NCBI GenBank assembly: GCA_947089135.1
Contig: CAMUJF010000012.1
Span: forward strand, 15,672 to 79,671
Length of the DNA stretch: 64,000 nt
From: an uncultured Clostridia bacterium
Lineage (GTDB): Bacteria > Bacillota > Clostridia > Oscillospirales > Ruminococcaceae
Direction: 5' to 3'
In this document: positions 35,160 through 43,523 of the stretch, in pieces
How the letters are laid out: each line of letters starts with the position of its first letter
How positions within the stretch are numbered: the stretch's first letter is position 1
Made by a program: the position numbers and the translations under genes
The notes under the pieces: generated by a model
Told to the model about the DNA's origin: nothing
Seen by the model: the letters and a program-made list of their open reading frames with translations, nothing else
Database searches by the model: none

Positions 35160-35963
35160 ATGAGTAAGAAAAATGTTATAGCTTTTTCGGTTTTAGGTGT
35201 AATTATTGTATTAATATGTATACCACTTGTCTATGTTGAAAAAAGACGTGCATATTATGATAAATGGGGTGAGCTTGCAGTTCTTGCCGAAACTGATGAG
35301 AGAGCAAAGTACATTATTGACAATACTGATATGTATTCCAAAGAAATATTAAAATATTTTTATTCAAATCCTGATGAATTTGATTTTGTATATAATTATG
35401 CATTTCATAAAAATGATTACAATAATATGGAATATACTCAGGCTGAATTGAACAGTGAAAGCGTTCCTGCGTTGTATATGGATGATCCAAGGTGGCGGTA
35501 TAAGACGATTGGCGGCGATTATATAAAAAATCAAGGCTGCGTGGCTGTATCTCTGACAATGGCATATTTATGGCTTGTCGGAAGAAATACCGACCCTTAT
35601 AAAATTAGCATGATAGCGGAAGAAGTGGACGGAATAGGTTTTTTGGGAGGCATAACTGACGAAAAAATTTCCGATATCTGTGACGTGCTCGGATTAAACG
35701 TTGAAGTACACCGATACAGTGAAAACCGTGAAAAAACTGCACATGCCAATTTTGATGAAATTAAATCTATACTTGACAATGGTCACGTAATTATGGCGGG
35801 TATGGCAGGTGAAACTTTTGGTGTACATGCTATTATTATCAAAGGATATTCGGGAGATAAAGTTTTTATTAATGATTCCGCCAGCCCTGAAAATACAGCA
35901 AAAGCATGGGAATTTGATGAAATTGAGGCTGAGCTTATGTATCTCTATGATCTCTATGTATAA
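35160..35963 (+). CDS. Membrane-anchored C39-like cysteine peptidase
   Basis: 267 residues from ATG 35160 (GTGAGG 6 bp upstream; ATG 35157 is the alternative). One N-terminal membrane helix at about 7-27 puts the rest outside the cell. The C39-like papain-fold domain (about 105-265) has catalytic Cys127 in KNQGCVAVSLTMAY and His223 in VHAIIIKGYSG, with Asn/Asp in FINDSAS. Its AT content is above that of neighbours. It is placed between two pilin genes behind a leaky terminator. It might trim, mature or cross-link surface proteins of the pilus; peptidoglycan-peptide cleavage is an alternative. No direct evidence for either. Confidence 0.75.
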   Translation: MSKKNVIAFSVLGVIIVLICIPLVYVEKRRAYYDKWGELAVLAETDERAKYIIDNTDMYSKEILKYFYSNPDEFDFVYNYAFHKNDYNNMEYTQAELNSESVPALYMDDPRWRYKTIGGDYIKNQGCVAVSLTMAYLWLVGRNTDPYKISMIAEEVDGIGFLGGITDEKISDICDVLGLNVEVHRYSENREKTAHANFDEIKSILDNGHVIMAGMAGETFGVHAIIIKGYSGDKVFINDSASPENTAKAWEFDEIEAELMYLYDLYV

Positions 35964-35980
35964 AATTCATAGAAATTACA

Positions 35981-36009
35981 TTGACAAATCCGAAAGAGTT
36001 CAATATAAT
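35981..36009 (+). promoter_or_regulatory. Consensus promoter of the last pilin gene
   Basis: TTGACA (35981-35986), 17-bp spacer, TATAAT (36004-36009), 46 bp upstream of the start codon. Confidence 0.85.
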
Positions 36010-36054
36010 AATTGTATAGAAAAAACTGCAATTATTATATATGGAGTGATTTAA

Positions 36055-36531
36055 GTGAAAAAATTAAAGGGTTTTACTCTGCTTGAACTTATTGTCGTAA
36101 TTGCAATAATCGGTATTCTTGCCGCATTCCTTGTTCCAAGCTTTATGGGATATGTTAAAAACGCCCGTGCTTCACGGTTTAATGCTAATGCCAGAAGCGT
36201 TTACAGTGCTGCACAGCTTGCGATTGTTGATATGAACGTGGCACAGGTTGAGGTTTTGCCGAATTGTATTTATACAGGCTCAAGCGATGGAATAGCACAC
36301 CCTGATGGTGGCGTCGGAAATAGTTTTACTTTGCTGACTTATCTTGGAGAAGATTTTGAGGGGAATTTTCTTTTTGTTACAAACATTGACGGAAGTGGTT
36401 GTACATATGCGCTTTGGAGCGAACAAACGATTCCTGCCTCTGCTTCCGCGCAGTTGACAATACAGGATGTGAAATCTTCATTTCAAAATTCAACCCCCAA
36501 AGGCTGCCATCCGTTAAAAGCAAGTTCATAA
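36055..36531 (+). CDS. Type IV pilin, second copy
   Basis: 158 residues from GTG 36055 (GGAGTGA 7 bp upstream). MKKLKGFTLLELIVVIAIIG is nearly the same as the major pilin signal; the helix continues FLVPSFMGYVKNARASRFNA, so it is a paralogue of the 34528 pilin with a different globular domain carrying two Cys pairs or single Cys (CIYTG, GCTYA, GCHP). It has its own promoter and terminator, so it can be switched independently of the major pilin. It could be an alternative major subunit. Confidence 0.85.
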   Translation: MKKLKGFTLLELIVVIAIIGILAAFLVPSFMGYVKNARASRFNANARSVYSAAQLAIVDMNVAQVEVLPNCIYTGSSDGIAHPDGGVGNSFTLLTYLGEDFEGNFLFVTNIDGSGCTYALWSEQTIPASASAQLTIQDVKSSFQNSTPKGCHPLKASS

Positions 36532-36537
36532 AAATTA

Positions 36538-36575
36538 ACCGCTGTACCACAAAAGGGGTACAGCGGTTTTTCTGT
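36538..36575 (+). terminator. Terminator closing the pilus locus
   Basis: ACCGCTGTACC (36538-36548) pairs perfectly with GGTACAGCGGT (36557-36567), followed by TTTTCTGTTTT. Confidence 0.88.
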
Positions 36576-36577
36576 TT

Positions 36578-37567
36578 TCACAGCATTGAAGCTCTCAATT
36601 CGTCTCCGCTTTTGGGCGACAGATACGCAGGAGCAATGTCAAACACGGTTTTGGCGCCAATTGAGCCCTCTTTATGGAGTCGATATGCGGCTCTTGCATA
36701 AGCAACTAAAATACTTGATGTAAATTCGGGGTTTGAACCAAGTTTGAGGCTGTACTCCACAATGTGTGAAGTCTCACGGTTCAGACCTGTTTTTCCGCTT
36801 CGGATAACAAATCCGCCGTGGGGAATACCGCTGTGGTCGCGGTCAAGCTCTTCCTGGGAAATAAAATGCACGGTTGTGTCGTAGTCCGCAAAGTAATTTG
36901 GCATATTCTTTATTTCAGACTCTATTTTTTGGGTATCCGCACCTTCTTTAGCTACTACAAAGCACTCTCTTATGTGCTTCTGACGTGTGGTAAGCTCAGG
37001 GTCTGAGCCGTTCCTTACAGCATCAACTGATTCCTGAACAGGAATGGTGTACTGCTTTGCGTCTGCTACACCATCAATGCGTCTGACGGCGTCGGAATGT
37101 CCCTGAGAAACGCCTTTGCCCCAGAAAGTGTAGTCTTTGCCGTCGGGGAGAATGCAGCTTCCGTAAAGTCTTGAAACAGAAAACATACCGGGATCCCAGC
37201 CTACAGAGATAATGCTTACGTTGCCGCCCTTTTTTGCCGACTCGTCCACCGAGGCAAAATACTGGGGAATTTTAGCGTGAGTATCAAAGCTGTCAACTGT
37301 GCAAAACATTTCTGCCAGTTTAGGTCCCTGTATGGGAAGATCTGAAGCGCTTCCTCCGCAGAGAATAAGCACGTCGACAGAATTCCTGTGGTCAGCTATA
37401 CTGTCAAGCGAATAAACAGGAACATTTTCCGTTACGATATGCAGTTTGGACGGATCGCGGCGTGTAAAAACACAGGCAAGCTCAATGTCCGGATTTTGCA
37501 TTATCGCCAGTTCCGTGCCCCTGCCAAGGTTGCCGTAGCCGACTATTCCAATGCGTATTTTACTCAT
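36578..37567 (-). CDS. ddh: meso-Diaminopimelate dehydrogenase
   Basis: 329 residues from ATG 37567 with AAAGGAAATG upstream; a longer upstream frame is rejected. Rossmann start IRIGIVGYGNLGRG, CVFTRRDP, then the substrate region VDSFDTHAKIPQYF, SVGWDPGMFSVSR and WGKGVSQGHSDAVRR, all hallmarks of Ddh. It makes meso-diaminopimelate from tetrahydrodipicolinate, ammonia and NADPH in one step, serving lysine and peptidoglycan synthesis. The chain ends a few bases from the pilus terminator, with convergent transcription. Confidence 0.94.
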   Translation of the reverse strand: MSKIRIGIVGYGNLGRGTELAIMQNPDIELACVFTRRDPSKLHIVTENVPVYSLDSIADHRNSVDVLILCGGSASDLPIQGPKLAEMFCTVDSFDTHAKIPQYFASVDESAKKGGNVSIISVGWDPGMFSVSRLYGSCILPDGKDYTFWGKGVSQGHSDAVRRIDGVADAKQYTIPVQESVDAVRNGSDPELTTRQKHIRECFVVAKEGADTQKIESEIKNMPNYFADYDTTVHFISQEELDRDHSGIPHGGFVIRSGKTGLNRETSHIVEYSLKLGSNPEFTSSILVAYARAAYRLHKEGSIGAKTVFDIAPAYLSPKSGDELRASML

Positions 37568-37721
37568 TTTATCATTTCCTTTCAAATCATTATGAATCGG
37601 AATACTGCGGAAACTTGCGTAAGCACCGCAGCTATTGCCTAAATGTAATAAAATTATACCATATTTTGCAGGATTTGAAAAGTGCTTTTGCAAATTTTTT
37701 TCTGCAAAAATAAAATTTTAC

Positions 37722-37757
37722 AAAAAAGTACGCCACGGGGTCAAGCCGCAGCGTACC
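37722..37757 (-). terminator. Terminator of the FliD-like gene
   Basis: On the minus strand GGTACGC pairs with GCGTAC (37751-37757 and 37728-37733), followed by TTTTTTG. Confidence 0.6.
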
Positions 37758-37783
37758 ATATATCCAAAATTATTGCTGTAAAA

Positions 37784-38530
37784 TTATACCTTGCTGTTAA
37801 ACATCATAGCGGAAAGCTGATTATAGTAATCGGTTTTCGTGCCCTTTGAGTTGTATGTGGGAAGATTTGAACTGTTTAAAGCAGATGTGCGGTGTATGTA
37901 GGAAGCTTTATCTGCAATTCGGTTCGCAAGGGAATAGCTGCCTGAGAACAGCGATTTCATAGTCAGGGGAGACGAAGCCTTGAGCTTCTCCTCGTCAATG
38001 CTCATGCGGTTATCGCTGCCAACGGAAATACCGATACGTTTAAGAGTTCGGGAGTATGCTTTTGTGGAATTGACCATCTGCACGCCTTTTTCGAGAGCTT
38101 TGGTGTTTTCGGAATTTTTCAGGCTGTCAAGTGTGTTGTTATAACTGTCCACAAAATTTTTCACTGCTGAAACGGATTTTTCGGGATCTTCGTAAAGTTT
38201 TGTACCGCCTACAGCAAGGTCTCCGGCATATCCGCTGAGAGTTTTAGCAGCCTCAGAAAGCTTTTCTTCGTTTTCTTTTGCAGCCGTATCCTTATCGGTT
38301 GCGGCACCTCCGGAAAAATACTCCTTGAACCCCTCAAGCAGTTCTTTCTGGTAATCTCTGGAACGCACCATATGCACCTTTTTGGCAATAGCATACAAAT
38401 CGTTCTGGTCGGTCTTGAATGCGTTGGAGAGCATACTCGAAAGATCTCCGCCCTGCTGCTTGTTTCTGCCAGCAAGAAGAGTGCTGTAATATGAATTTGA
38501 GGTATACGCGTTAATTCCGTACAAAGACAT
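37784..38530 (-). CDS. FliD-like (flagellar cap-like) protein
   Basis: 248 residues, no signal peptide. The section AVKNFVDSYNNTLDSLKNS, then RIGISVGSDNRMSIDEEKLK and SLFSGSYSLANRIADKA, resembles the C-terminal part of FliD flagellar caps, where similar strand-turn-helix sequences occur. The N-terminal SLYGINAYTSNSYYSTLLAG is unlike FliD. No flagellar gene is in the window, so this may be a stand-alone domain used for another purpose. RBS GAAAGGATG upstream of ATG 38530. 17 bp separate it from the activase-related gene, which is transcribed first. Confidence 0.5.
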   Translation of the reverse strand: MSLYGINAYTSNSYYSTLLAGRNKQQGGDLSSMLSNAFKTDQNDLYAIAKKVHMVRSRDYQKELLEGFKEYFSGGAATDKDTAAKENEEKLSEAAKTLSGYAGDLAVGGTKLYEDPEKSVSAVKNFVDSYNNTLDSLKNSENTKALEKGVQMVNSTKAYSRTLKRIGISVGSDNRMSIDEEKLKASSPLTMKSLFSGSYSLANRIADKASYIHRTSALNSSNLPTYNSKGTKTDYYNQLSAMMFNSKV

Positions 38531-38547
38531 AAAATCGCATCCTTTCG

Positions 38548-39810
38548 TTATTTTTTATCAAGCTTGCCGATGTCGGATTTAGCCGTTGAAAGCATGAGCT
38601 TGATACGATTTTCCTGATTGACTTTTGTTGCGCCCGGATCATAATCCACGGCAACGATATTCGCATGGGGGTAAACGCCGCGGATTTTTCTTATCATGCC
38701 TTTTCCCACAATATGGTTCGGCAGACAGCCAAACGGCTGAGCGCATACGATGTTGTTTACTCCGCTGCTTATAAGCTCCACCATTTCGGCAGTGAGCAGC
38801 CAACCCTCGCCCATTTTGTTGGCGGGCGAAACATACGGCAGGACATTTTTCTTGGTTTCTTCAAAGCGCGCTGGAGGTCTGAAACGGGTTTCTTCAACAG
38901 CCTTGATGATCGCGTCCTGCATTTTGCGCAGAAACACTTTCAGTGCGCCCGAACCGATAAACTTTTTGTACCTGACGTGATAAAGCTGAGTGTCCACAAT
39001 GTGATGATCGCACATAAACAGGATAAAGTCTAAAAGACCGGGAACTACCGTTTCGGCGCCCTCGTTCCGCAGGAAGTCTTCAAGACAATTGTTGCCGAGG
39101 GGAGCGTATTTGATATATATTTCGCCGACGATACCCACCTTGACCTTTGGGGACATAGTATAAGGCACATCGGAAAAATCCTTTAATATTTCGCGTATTG
39201 TTCCGCCGAATGCGGAAATCGAAAAACCTTTTTTCATTATGCGGTCGATCCAACGGCTGATCAAAGCGTCAGTATCGCCGCGGTTATCCTCGTAAGGACG
39301 AACCTGATTCCCTATCCACATTAAAAGATCGCCGTAACAGATAGCGATTATAAGCTCGTAAAGAAGTTTTACGGAAAGTTTAAATCCCGGGTTTTTCTCC
39401 ATATTGGAAAGATTTAAGGAAACCACCGGAACTTGCTCCATACCGTTGTTTTTAAGCGCTTTCCGCAGGAGGTTGATATAGTTTGAAGCACGGCAGCCGC
39501 CGCCTGTCTGGGTAATCATAAGGGCGGTCTTGTTCAGGTCGTATTCGCCTGATTTGAGAGCGTCCATCATCTGACCGATGACCAACAGAGCGGGGTAACA
39601 GGTGTCGTTATGAACGTTCCGCAGACCCTCGTCCACAATTTTTCTGCCTGTGCTTGTGAGCAGTTTTACCTTGTAGCCGTGGTTGTTAAATATTTTTTCC
39701 AGAAGTGTGAAATGCACGGGCAGCATCTGCGGTATAAGTATAGTGTATTCTTTGCGCATTTCTTCGGTGAAAAGCAGTCTGCCCTGCTCGTTGTAAACCA
39801 GTTTCGCCAT
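38548..39810 (-). CDS. Acyl-CoA dehydratase activase-related protein
   Basis: 420 residues from ATG 39810 (AAGGAG 11 bp upstream). It matches the C-terminal part of the large 2-hydroxyacyl-CoA dehydratase activase (HgdC-related, DUF2229/BadF) proteins: NDTCYPALLVIGQMMDAL, TGGGCRASNY and PFGCLPNHIVGKGM hold the conserved Cys residues that bind an iron-sulfur cluster. The ATPase (BadF) part is not in this chain nor next to it. In the full-length proteins it supports radical-type dehydration of 2-hydroxyacyl-CoA; here the function is unclear. A strict-anaerobe marker. Confidence 0.8.
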   Translation of the reverse strand: MAKLVYNEQGRLLFTEEMRKEYTILIPQMLPVHFTLLEKIFNNHGYKVKLLTSTGRKIVDEGLRNVHNDTCYPALLVIGQMMDALKSGEYDLNKTALMITQTGGGCRASNYINLLRKALKNNGMEQVPVVSLNLSNMEKNPGFKLSVKLLYELIIAICYGDLLMWIGNQVRPYEDNRGDTDALISRWIDRIMKKGFSISAFGGTIREILKDFSDVPYTMSPKVKVGIVGEIYIKYAPLGNNCLEDFLRNEGAETVVPGLLDFILFMCDHHIVDTQLYHVRYKKFIGSGALKVFLRKMQDAIIKAVEETRFRPPARFEETKKNVLPYVSPANKMGEGWLLTAEMVELISSGVNNIVCAQPFGCLPNHIVGKGMIRKIRGVYPHANIVAVDYDPGATKVNQENRIKLMLSTAKSDIGKLDKK

Positions 39811-40000
39811 ATAGGGCAAAGCTCCTTAAATCTTAACAAAAAATTCCCCAACTATAGTATAGCACACCCGGAAAGAAAATTCAAGTGTTTTTGCAAATTT
39901 TTCATATAATTAACGTATTATGAACTGTTTTGACCATACCCTCTCAATTATATTTCGGCAGGAACGAAAAAAACTTTAATGTTAGATTTCGGGAAAAACA

Positions 40001-40032
40001 AAAACGGACATCGAGCAAATGTCCGTTTTTTA
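40001..40032. terminator. Bidirectional terminator downstream of the LUD gene
   Basis: AAAACGGACAT (40001-40011) pairs with ATGTCCGTTTT (40019-40029); T-rich on both sides. It lies between the start of the activase-related gene and the end of the LUD gene, within a 375-bp gap that otherwise shows nothing coding. Confidence 0.75.
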
Positions 40033-40194
40033 ATAAAAAATATTTTAAGAGAGAGTCAAGGGTTAGCAAACCTTGATGCTGATTTAATTATACAGCAATT
40101 CTTATACGTTGACAATTAATAAATTTTAGGTATTTTCATACAAAAATTATATGTAGCGTGGATTTTTACAATAGTTGTAAAATTTTTATGAATA

Positions 40195-40866
40195 TTAGAA
40201 CCCCAATTCTTCGTTGACAAGTATCACCTTTATCCTATCCTTGATACGCTGAAAAGCTGTTACAACAAAGGAACAGCATATGCGGGACTCGCTTTTGCAG
40301 CCATCGGTCATTTCGGCGCAGCCTCCCGAAGCAAGGGACATACACTCGCCCTTGTTCTGACAATAGGTCTCGCAGCCCAGCCTTGCGGTATTCATCGGCG
40401 CGGCAAGACGCTTTACCCGCGTAACTGCGTCCTCAAGAGTCGGGACTATCTTGTTTCTGCCCGCAACAATGATAACCGATTTAGGACCGAAGCATATTGC
40501 GGCAACTCGGTTGCTGTTTCCGTCAACGTTGTAAAGTTCGCCGTTTTCGGTAATGGCGTTGGAGCTTGTAAGATAGCTGTCGGCGGAAAAAGCGCGGCGG
40601 TAGATCTCTTCTGCTTCATCGGGACTTTTTCCCGCTCTGTCAAGAAAGTTATATGCACCCGAACGGAGCAGTTCCGTTACTCCGGTTTCGGCAAGGGTAG
40701 CCGAGCCCCCGCAGGAAACTGTTTCGCCCTCAGTCAGAAGCTCCTTTACAATAGGCAGGACCTCCTCTTTTGTATCGGCGATAAAGCACTTCATGTTGTT
40801 TGTTTCAAGATTTTTAGCGGTTCTTTCAAGTATAGAACGATAAACTTTTTTGGTGTATTCAGACAT
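40195..40866 (-). CDS. LUD-domain (LutC/DUF162-like) protein
   Basis: 223 residues. LUD domain (residues about 15-205) with TVSCGGSATLAETGV and the Cys-containing C-terminal part RLGCETYCQNKGEC, ending in CAEMTDGCKSESRICC, which suggests metal or cluster binding. LUD proteins include LutC in lactate oxidation but this one has no LutA/LutB partners and may do something else. AAGGAGGGAC upstream of ATG 40866. Confidence 0.82.
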   Translation of the reverse strand: MSEYTKKVYRSILERTAKNLETNNMKCFIADTKEEVLPIVKELLTEGETVSCGGSATLAETGVTELLRSGAYNFLDRAGKSPDEAEEIYRRAFSADSYLTSSNAITENGELYNVDGNSNRVAAICFGPKSVIIVAGRNKIVPTLEDAVTRVKRLAAPMNTARLGCETYCQNKGECMSLASGGCAEMTDGCKSESRICCSFVVTAFQRIKDRIKVILVNEELGF

Positions 40867-41162
40867 AACAGTCCCTCCTTGTAAAAGGTATAGAGTAAAT
40901 TGTACAAAACGGATTTCGTGATTTGTTTAACGATTGTATATGTATTATTCATTATTATATCATATATTTTCAAAAAAAGATACAGCTTTAAATATTTTTG
41001 TAGGATATGCTAAGAATCTCATATAGTAATTGTTGATTTTGCCTTTACATCAAAATTTTGAGCGTTTATTTATTTTAGTATGTACAGCCTGTTTTGGGCG
41101 GCGCAATAGCACCAATCCGACTGTTTATCATAAAATGAAATAAACAGAAACGGAGTGATTTT

Positions 41163-42230
41163 ATGAATTGTTTAAAATGCTTTCTCGGCGGCGCGTCCCC
41201 AAACGGCTTCCGTACCCACTTCGGTGAAATGATAGCCGATACGGAGTACTACACTTACATAATCAAGGGCGGTCCGGGAACGGGTAAATCAACGCTTATG
41301 AAAAGGCTTGCGGAGGCTTTTCCCGACGAGGAAAAAGAGTTGTACCAATGCTCCAGCGACCCCGATTCTCTGGACGCGGCAGTATTCAAGGAGCGCAAGG
41401 TTATTTTCGTGGACGGTACGGCTCCGCATACCTTCGATCCCGAATACCCCGGAGCCTCGCAGCAGATACTTGACATTGGAGCCTGCTGGGACGCGTCTTT
41501 GCTGAAGAAAAACAAAGAGGAGATAATTTCCGTTACCTCTGAGTATCTGCGTCACCATGCAAGCTGCCGCAGGTTTATAACCGCTCTTGCGGCAGTTGCA
41601 GACGATACCTGTCAGACAGCGCGTGCAGCTATTAACGAGGAGAAGCTTGAAGGCTTTACCGAAAGGCTGGCGGCAAAGCTCCTTCCGAGAAAAAAAGGCG
41701 CGGGCGAGGGAAAAGCCGAGTTCCGTCAGCTTTCAGCGCTTACGCCGAAAGGGTATATTACAAACGTACCTGAGGACTATGGGGCATACCTGCTGTGCGA
41801 CAACTATTTTGCCGGCTCGGATATGTTTCTGAGACGTTTTGCGGACATTGCGGCAGGACGCGGCTACAGTGTAAGCATAAGCGTGTGCACTCTGCACGGA
41901 TCGGAACGCTTTGAGCATATCCTCATACCAGAGCTGAAAATAGCGTTTATGACGGCAGATCCGATAAACGCCCTGTCGCTGGAAACAAAGCAGCCTATAA
42001 ATTTCCGCCGTTTTTATGACAAAAGCGCGCTTCTTGCCAAAAAGACAAGGCTGAAATTCAACGAAGCCGCCTTGAAAAACCTGCGCGGCGAGGCGGTAAA
42101 GTGTCTTGTCAGTGCAAAAGCCGAGCATGATCGGCTTGAAGAATACTACATTGAAGCGGTGGATTTTGACAGTGTAAAGCGTATTGAGTATGATATGATA
42201 TCCAAGATAAATGGCATGAGAAAGCAATAG
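41163..42230 (+). CDS. Predicted P-loop ATPase
   Basis: 355 residues. Walker A GGPGTGKST (about 38-46) and a Walker B-like VIFVDGTAPH (about 79-88) place it in the PRK06851-type family, nucleotide-binding proteins widespread in Firmicutes and often sporulation-associated. A second half with YLLCDNYFAGSDMFL lacks a second intact P-loop. Function unknown. GGAGTGATT lies 7 bp upstream. A terminator hairpin follows. Confidence 0.75.
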   Translation: MNCLKCFLGGASPNGFRTHFGEMIADTEYYTYIIKGGPGTGKSTLMKRLAEAFPDEEKELYQCSSDPDSLDAAVFKERKVIFVDGTAPHTFDPEYPGASQQILDIGACWDASLLKKNKEEIISVTSEYLRHHASCRRFITALAAVADDTCQTARAAINEEKLEGFTERLAAKLLPRKKGAGEGKAEFRQLSALTPKGYITNVPEDYGAYLLCDNYFAGSDMFLRRFADIAAGRGYSVSISVCTLHGSERFEHILIPELKIAFMTADPINALSLETKQPINFRRFYDKSALLAKKTRLKFNEAALKNLRGEAVKCLVSAKAEHDRLEEYYIEAVDFDSVKRIEYDMISKINGMRKQ

Positions 42231-42240
42231 CTTTTTACGG

Positions 42241-42274
42241 GGGAGCTTCGTTCTGCGGAAGCTCCCTTTCCTTT
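42241..42274 (+). terminator. Terminator of the P-loop ATPase gene
   Basis: GGGAGCTTC (42241-42249) pairs with GAAGCTCCC (42258-42266), then TTTCCTTTC. Confidence 0.75.
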
Positions 42275-42290
42275 CAATAGCTGCATCAAA

Positions 42291-42326
42291 TAAAAAAGAC
42301 GATACGCACATTAAATACGTATCGTC
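42291..42326 (-). terminator. Terminator of the tRNA-Thr transcript
   Basis: On the minus strand GACGATACG pairs with CGTATCGTC (42318-42326 and 42298-42306), followed by TTTTTTATTTG. A second hairpin with AGCCGTCCCC/GGGGCGGTTCT (42362-42399) lies nearer the tRNA. Confidence 0.7.
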
Positions 42327-42402
42327 GTGTACATTAAGTCATCTATATTTTTTACCGATAGAAGAACCGCCCCCTATGCAGACTCGGGGACGGCTTTCTA
42401 AA

Positions 42403-42478
42403 TGGAGCTGTCTATCGGATTTGAACCGACGACCTCATCCTTACCAAGGATGTGCTCTACCAACTGAGCTAAGACAGC
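42403..42478 (-). tRNA. tRNA-Thr (GGT)
   Basis: 76 nt on the minus strand with encoded CCA (42405-42403). Acceptor GCTGTCT pairs with AGACAGC; D arm TTAGCTCAGTTGGTAGAGC; anticodon stem CATCC/GGATG with loop TTGGTAA, anticodon GGT; T arm GTCGGTTCGAATCCGAT. All canonical positions are present. Confidence 0.96.
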
Positions 42479-42651
42479 TTGCCGCAGTAAAACGGCGTAC
42501 AAAAACAGTGCACCTATACCGCGTTAATTATTATATCCCATATTTCGAGTTTTGTCAAGAGTTTTTTAAAAAAATTTTTTCCTGCGGATTAAAACACCGG
42601 TATGTATCCAATAATTATTTTACCAAATAACGAAAAGGACGTTTGCAGATA

Positions 42652-43269
42652 ATGAGAAAAAACAGTGTTGTAAATGGAAAATATATTGAGCTTGCCATGC
42701 TTCTTGGAATGGCGTTTTCGGTGTTCTGCGCCGGATTTTGCGGTTTTGCGGAGGATTACCGCGATATCACTCAAACCGTGTTCAGGCTTCACATACTTGC
42801 AAATTCGGACTCGGAGGAGGATCAGAGCCTGAAGCTGAAAGTCCGTGACGCAGTGCTTGAGGAAAATTCGGATATCTTCGAGAACTGCAAGTCCGCAGAG
42901 GAAGCCGCCGCCGCTGCCCGTGAGCATATGGACGAAATAAAAGCGTCGGCTGAAAGAGTTCTTGCGGAGAACGGCGCGGGATACGGCGCGGAGTGCGGGA
43001 TCGCAAAAATGAGATTTGACGACCGCGTTTACGAAGACATGACAATGCCGGCGGGGGAATATCTTGCTCTGCGTGTGACTCTGGGAGAAGCCGGGGGGAA
43101 AAACTGGTGGTGCGTAATGTTTCCGCCGCTGTGCCTGCCCGCGGTTTCCGGGGAGACTGCGGAGGAGGTTTTTTCTCCCGAAGAACTGGAACTGCTTGAA
43201 AATCACGAAAGCTACGAATGCAGATTCTATTTTCTTGAATTGCTGGAAAGACTTGGCGGCAGGGAATAG
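42652..43269 (+). CDS. spoIIR: Stage II sporulation protein R (SpoIIR)
   Basis: 205 residues from ATG 42652 (AAGGA 12 bp upstream; a TTG three codons earlier is the alternative). Signal/anchor at about 12-30, then the family motif FRLHILANSDSEEDQSLKLK and VRDAVL, and AGEYLALRVTLGEAGGKNWW near 130-150. SpoIIR is made in the forespore and secreted to the intermembrane space, where it triggers SpoIIGA to process pro-sigma-E. With spoIID it shows the organism is, or descends from, a spore former. Confidence 0.93.
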   Translation: MRKNSVVNGKYIELAMLLGMAFSVFCAGFCGFAEDYRDITQTVFRLHILANSDSEEDQSLKLKVRDAVLEENSDIFENCKSAEEAAAAAREHMDEIKASAERVLAENGAGYGAECGIAKMRFDDRVYEDMTMPAGEYLALRVTLGEAGGKNWWCVMFPPLCLPAVSGETAEEVFSPEELELLENHESYECRFYFLELLERLGGRE

Positions 43270-43426
43270 CTCCGCGCTTGCCTTAATTCACGAAAAGTTA
43301 AAAATGTTTTGCTTTTTCCCTGCATTTGCCTTTAATTTATTCAGAAAATTTTGAAATATTAATAAAATTATTATAATTCACTAAAAAAATAAACAATTTT
43401 TTGTGTACTAATTTTTTGAAATCCAC

Positions 43427-43455
43427 TTGTGAAAAACCAAAATATATGGTATAAT
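43427..43455 (+). promoter_or_regulatory. Promoter of the DivIVA-like gene
   Basis: TTGTGA (43427-43432), 17-bp spacer, TATAAT (43450-43455), about 70 bp before the start codon. Confidence 0.75.
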
Positions 43456-43523
43456 TTCAATGTATTCAGGCGCGCGCTGCTTGCCGCGCTCGAACTAAGA
43501 ACTGATAATTGGAGGTATTCACA

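Noticed and set aside
37568..37693. 42-residue N-terminal extension of diaminopimelate dehydrogenase
   Set aside because: The family begins with MSKIRIGIVGYG; the extension has no ribosome site, while AAAGGAAATG precedes ATG 37567.
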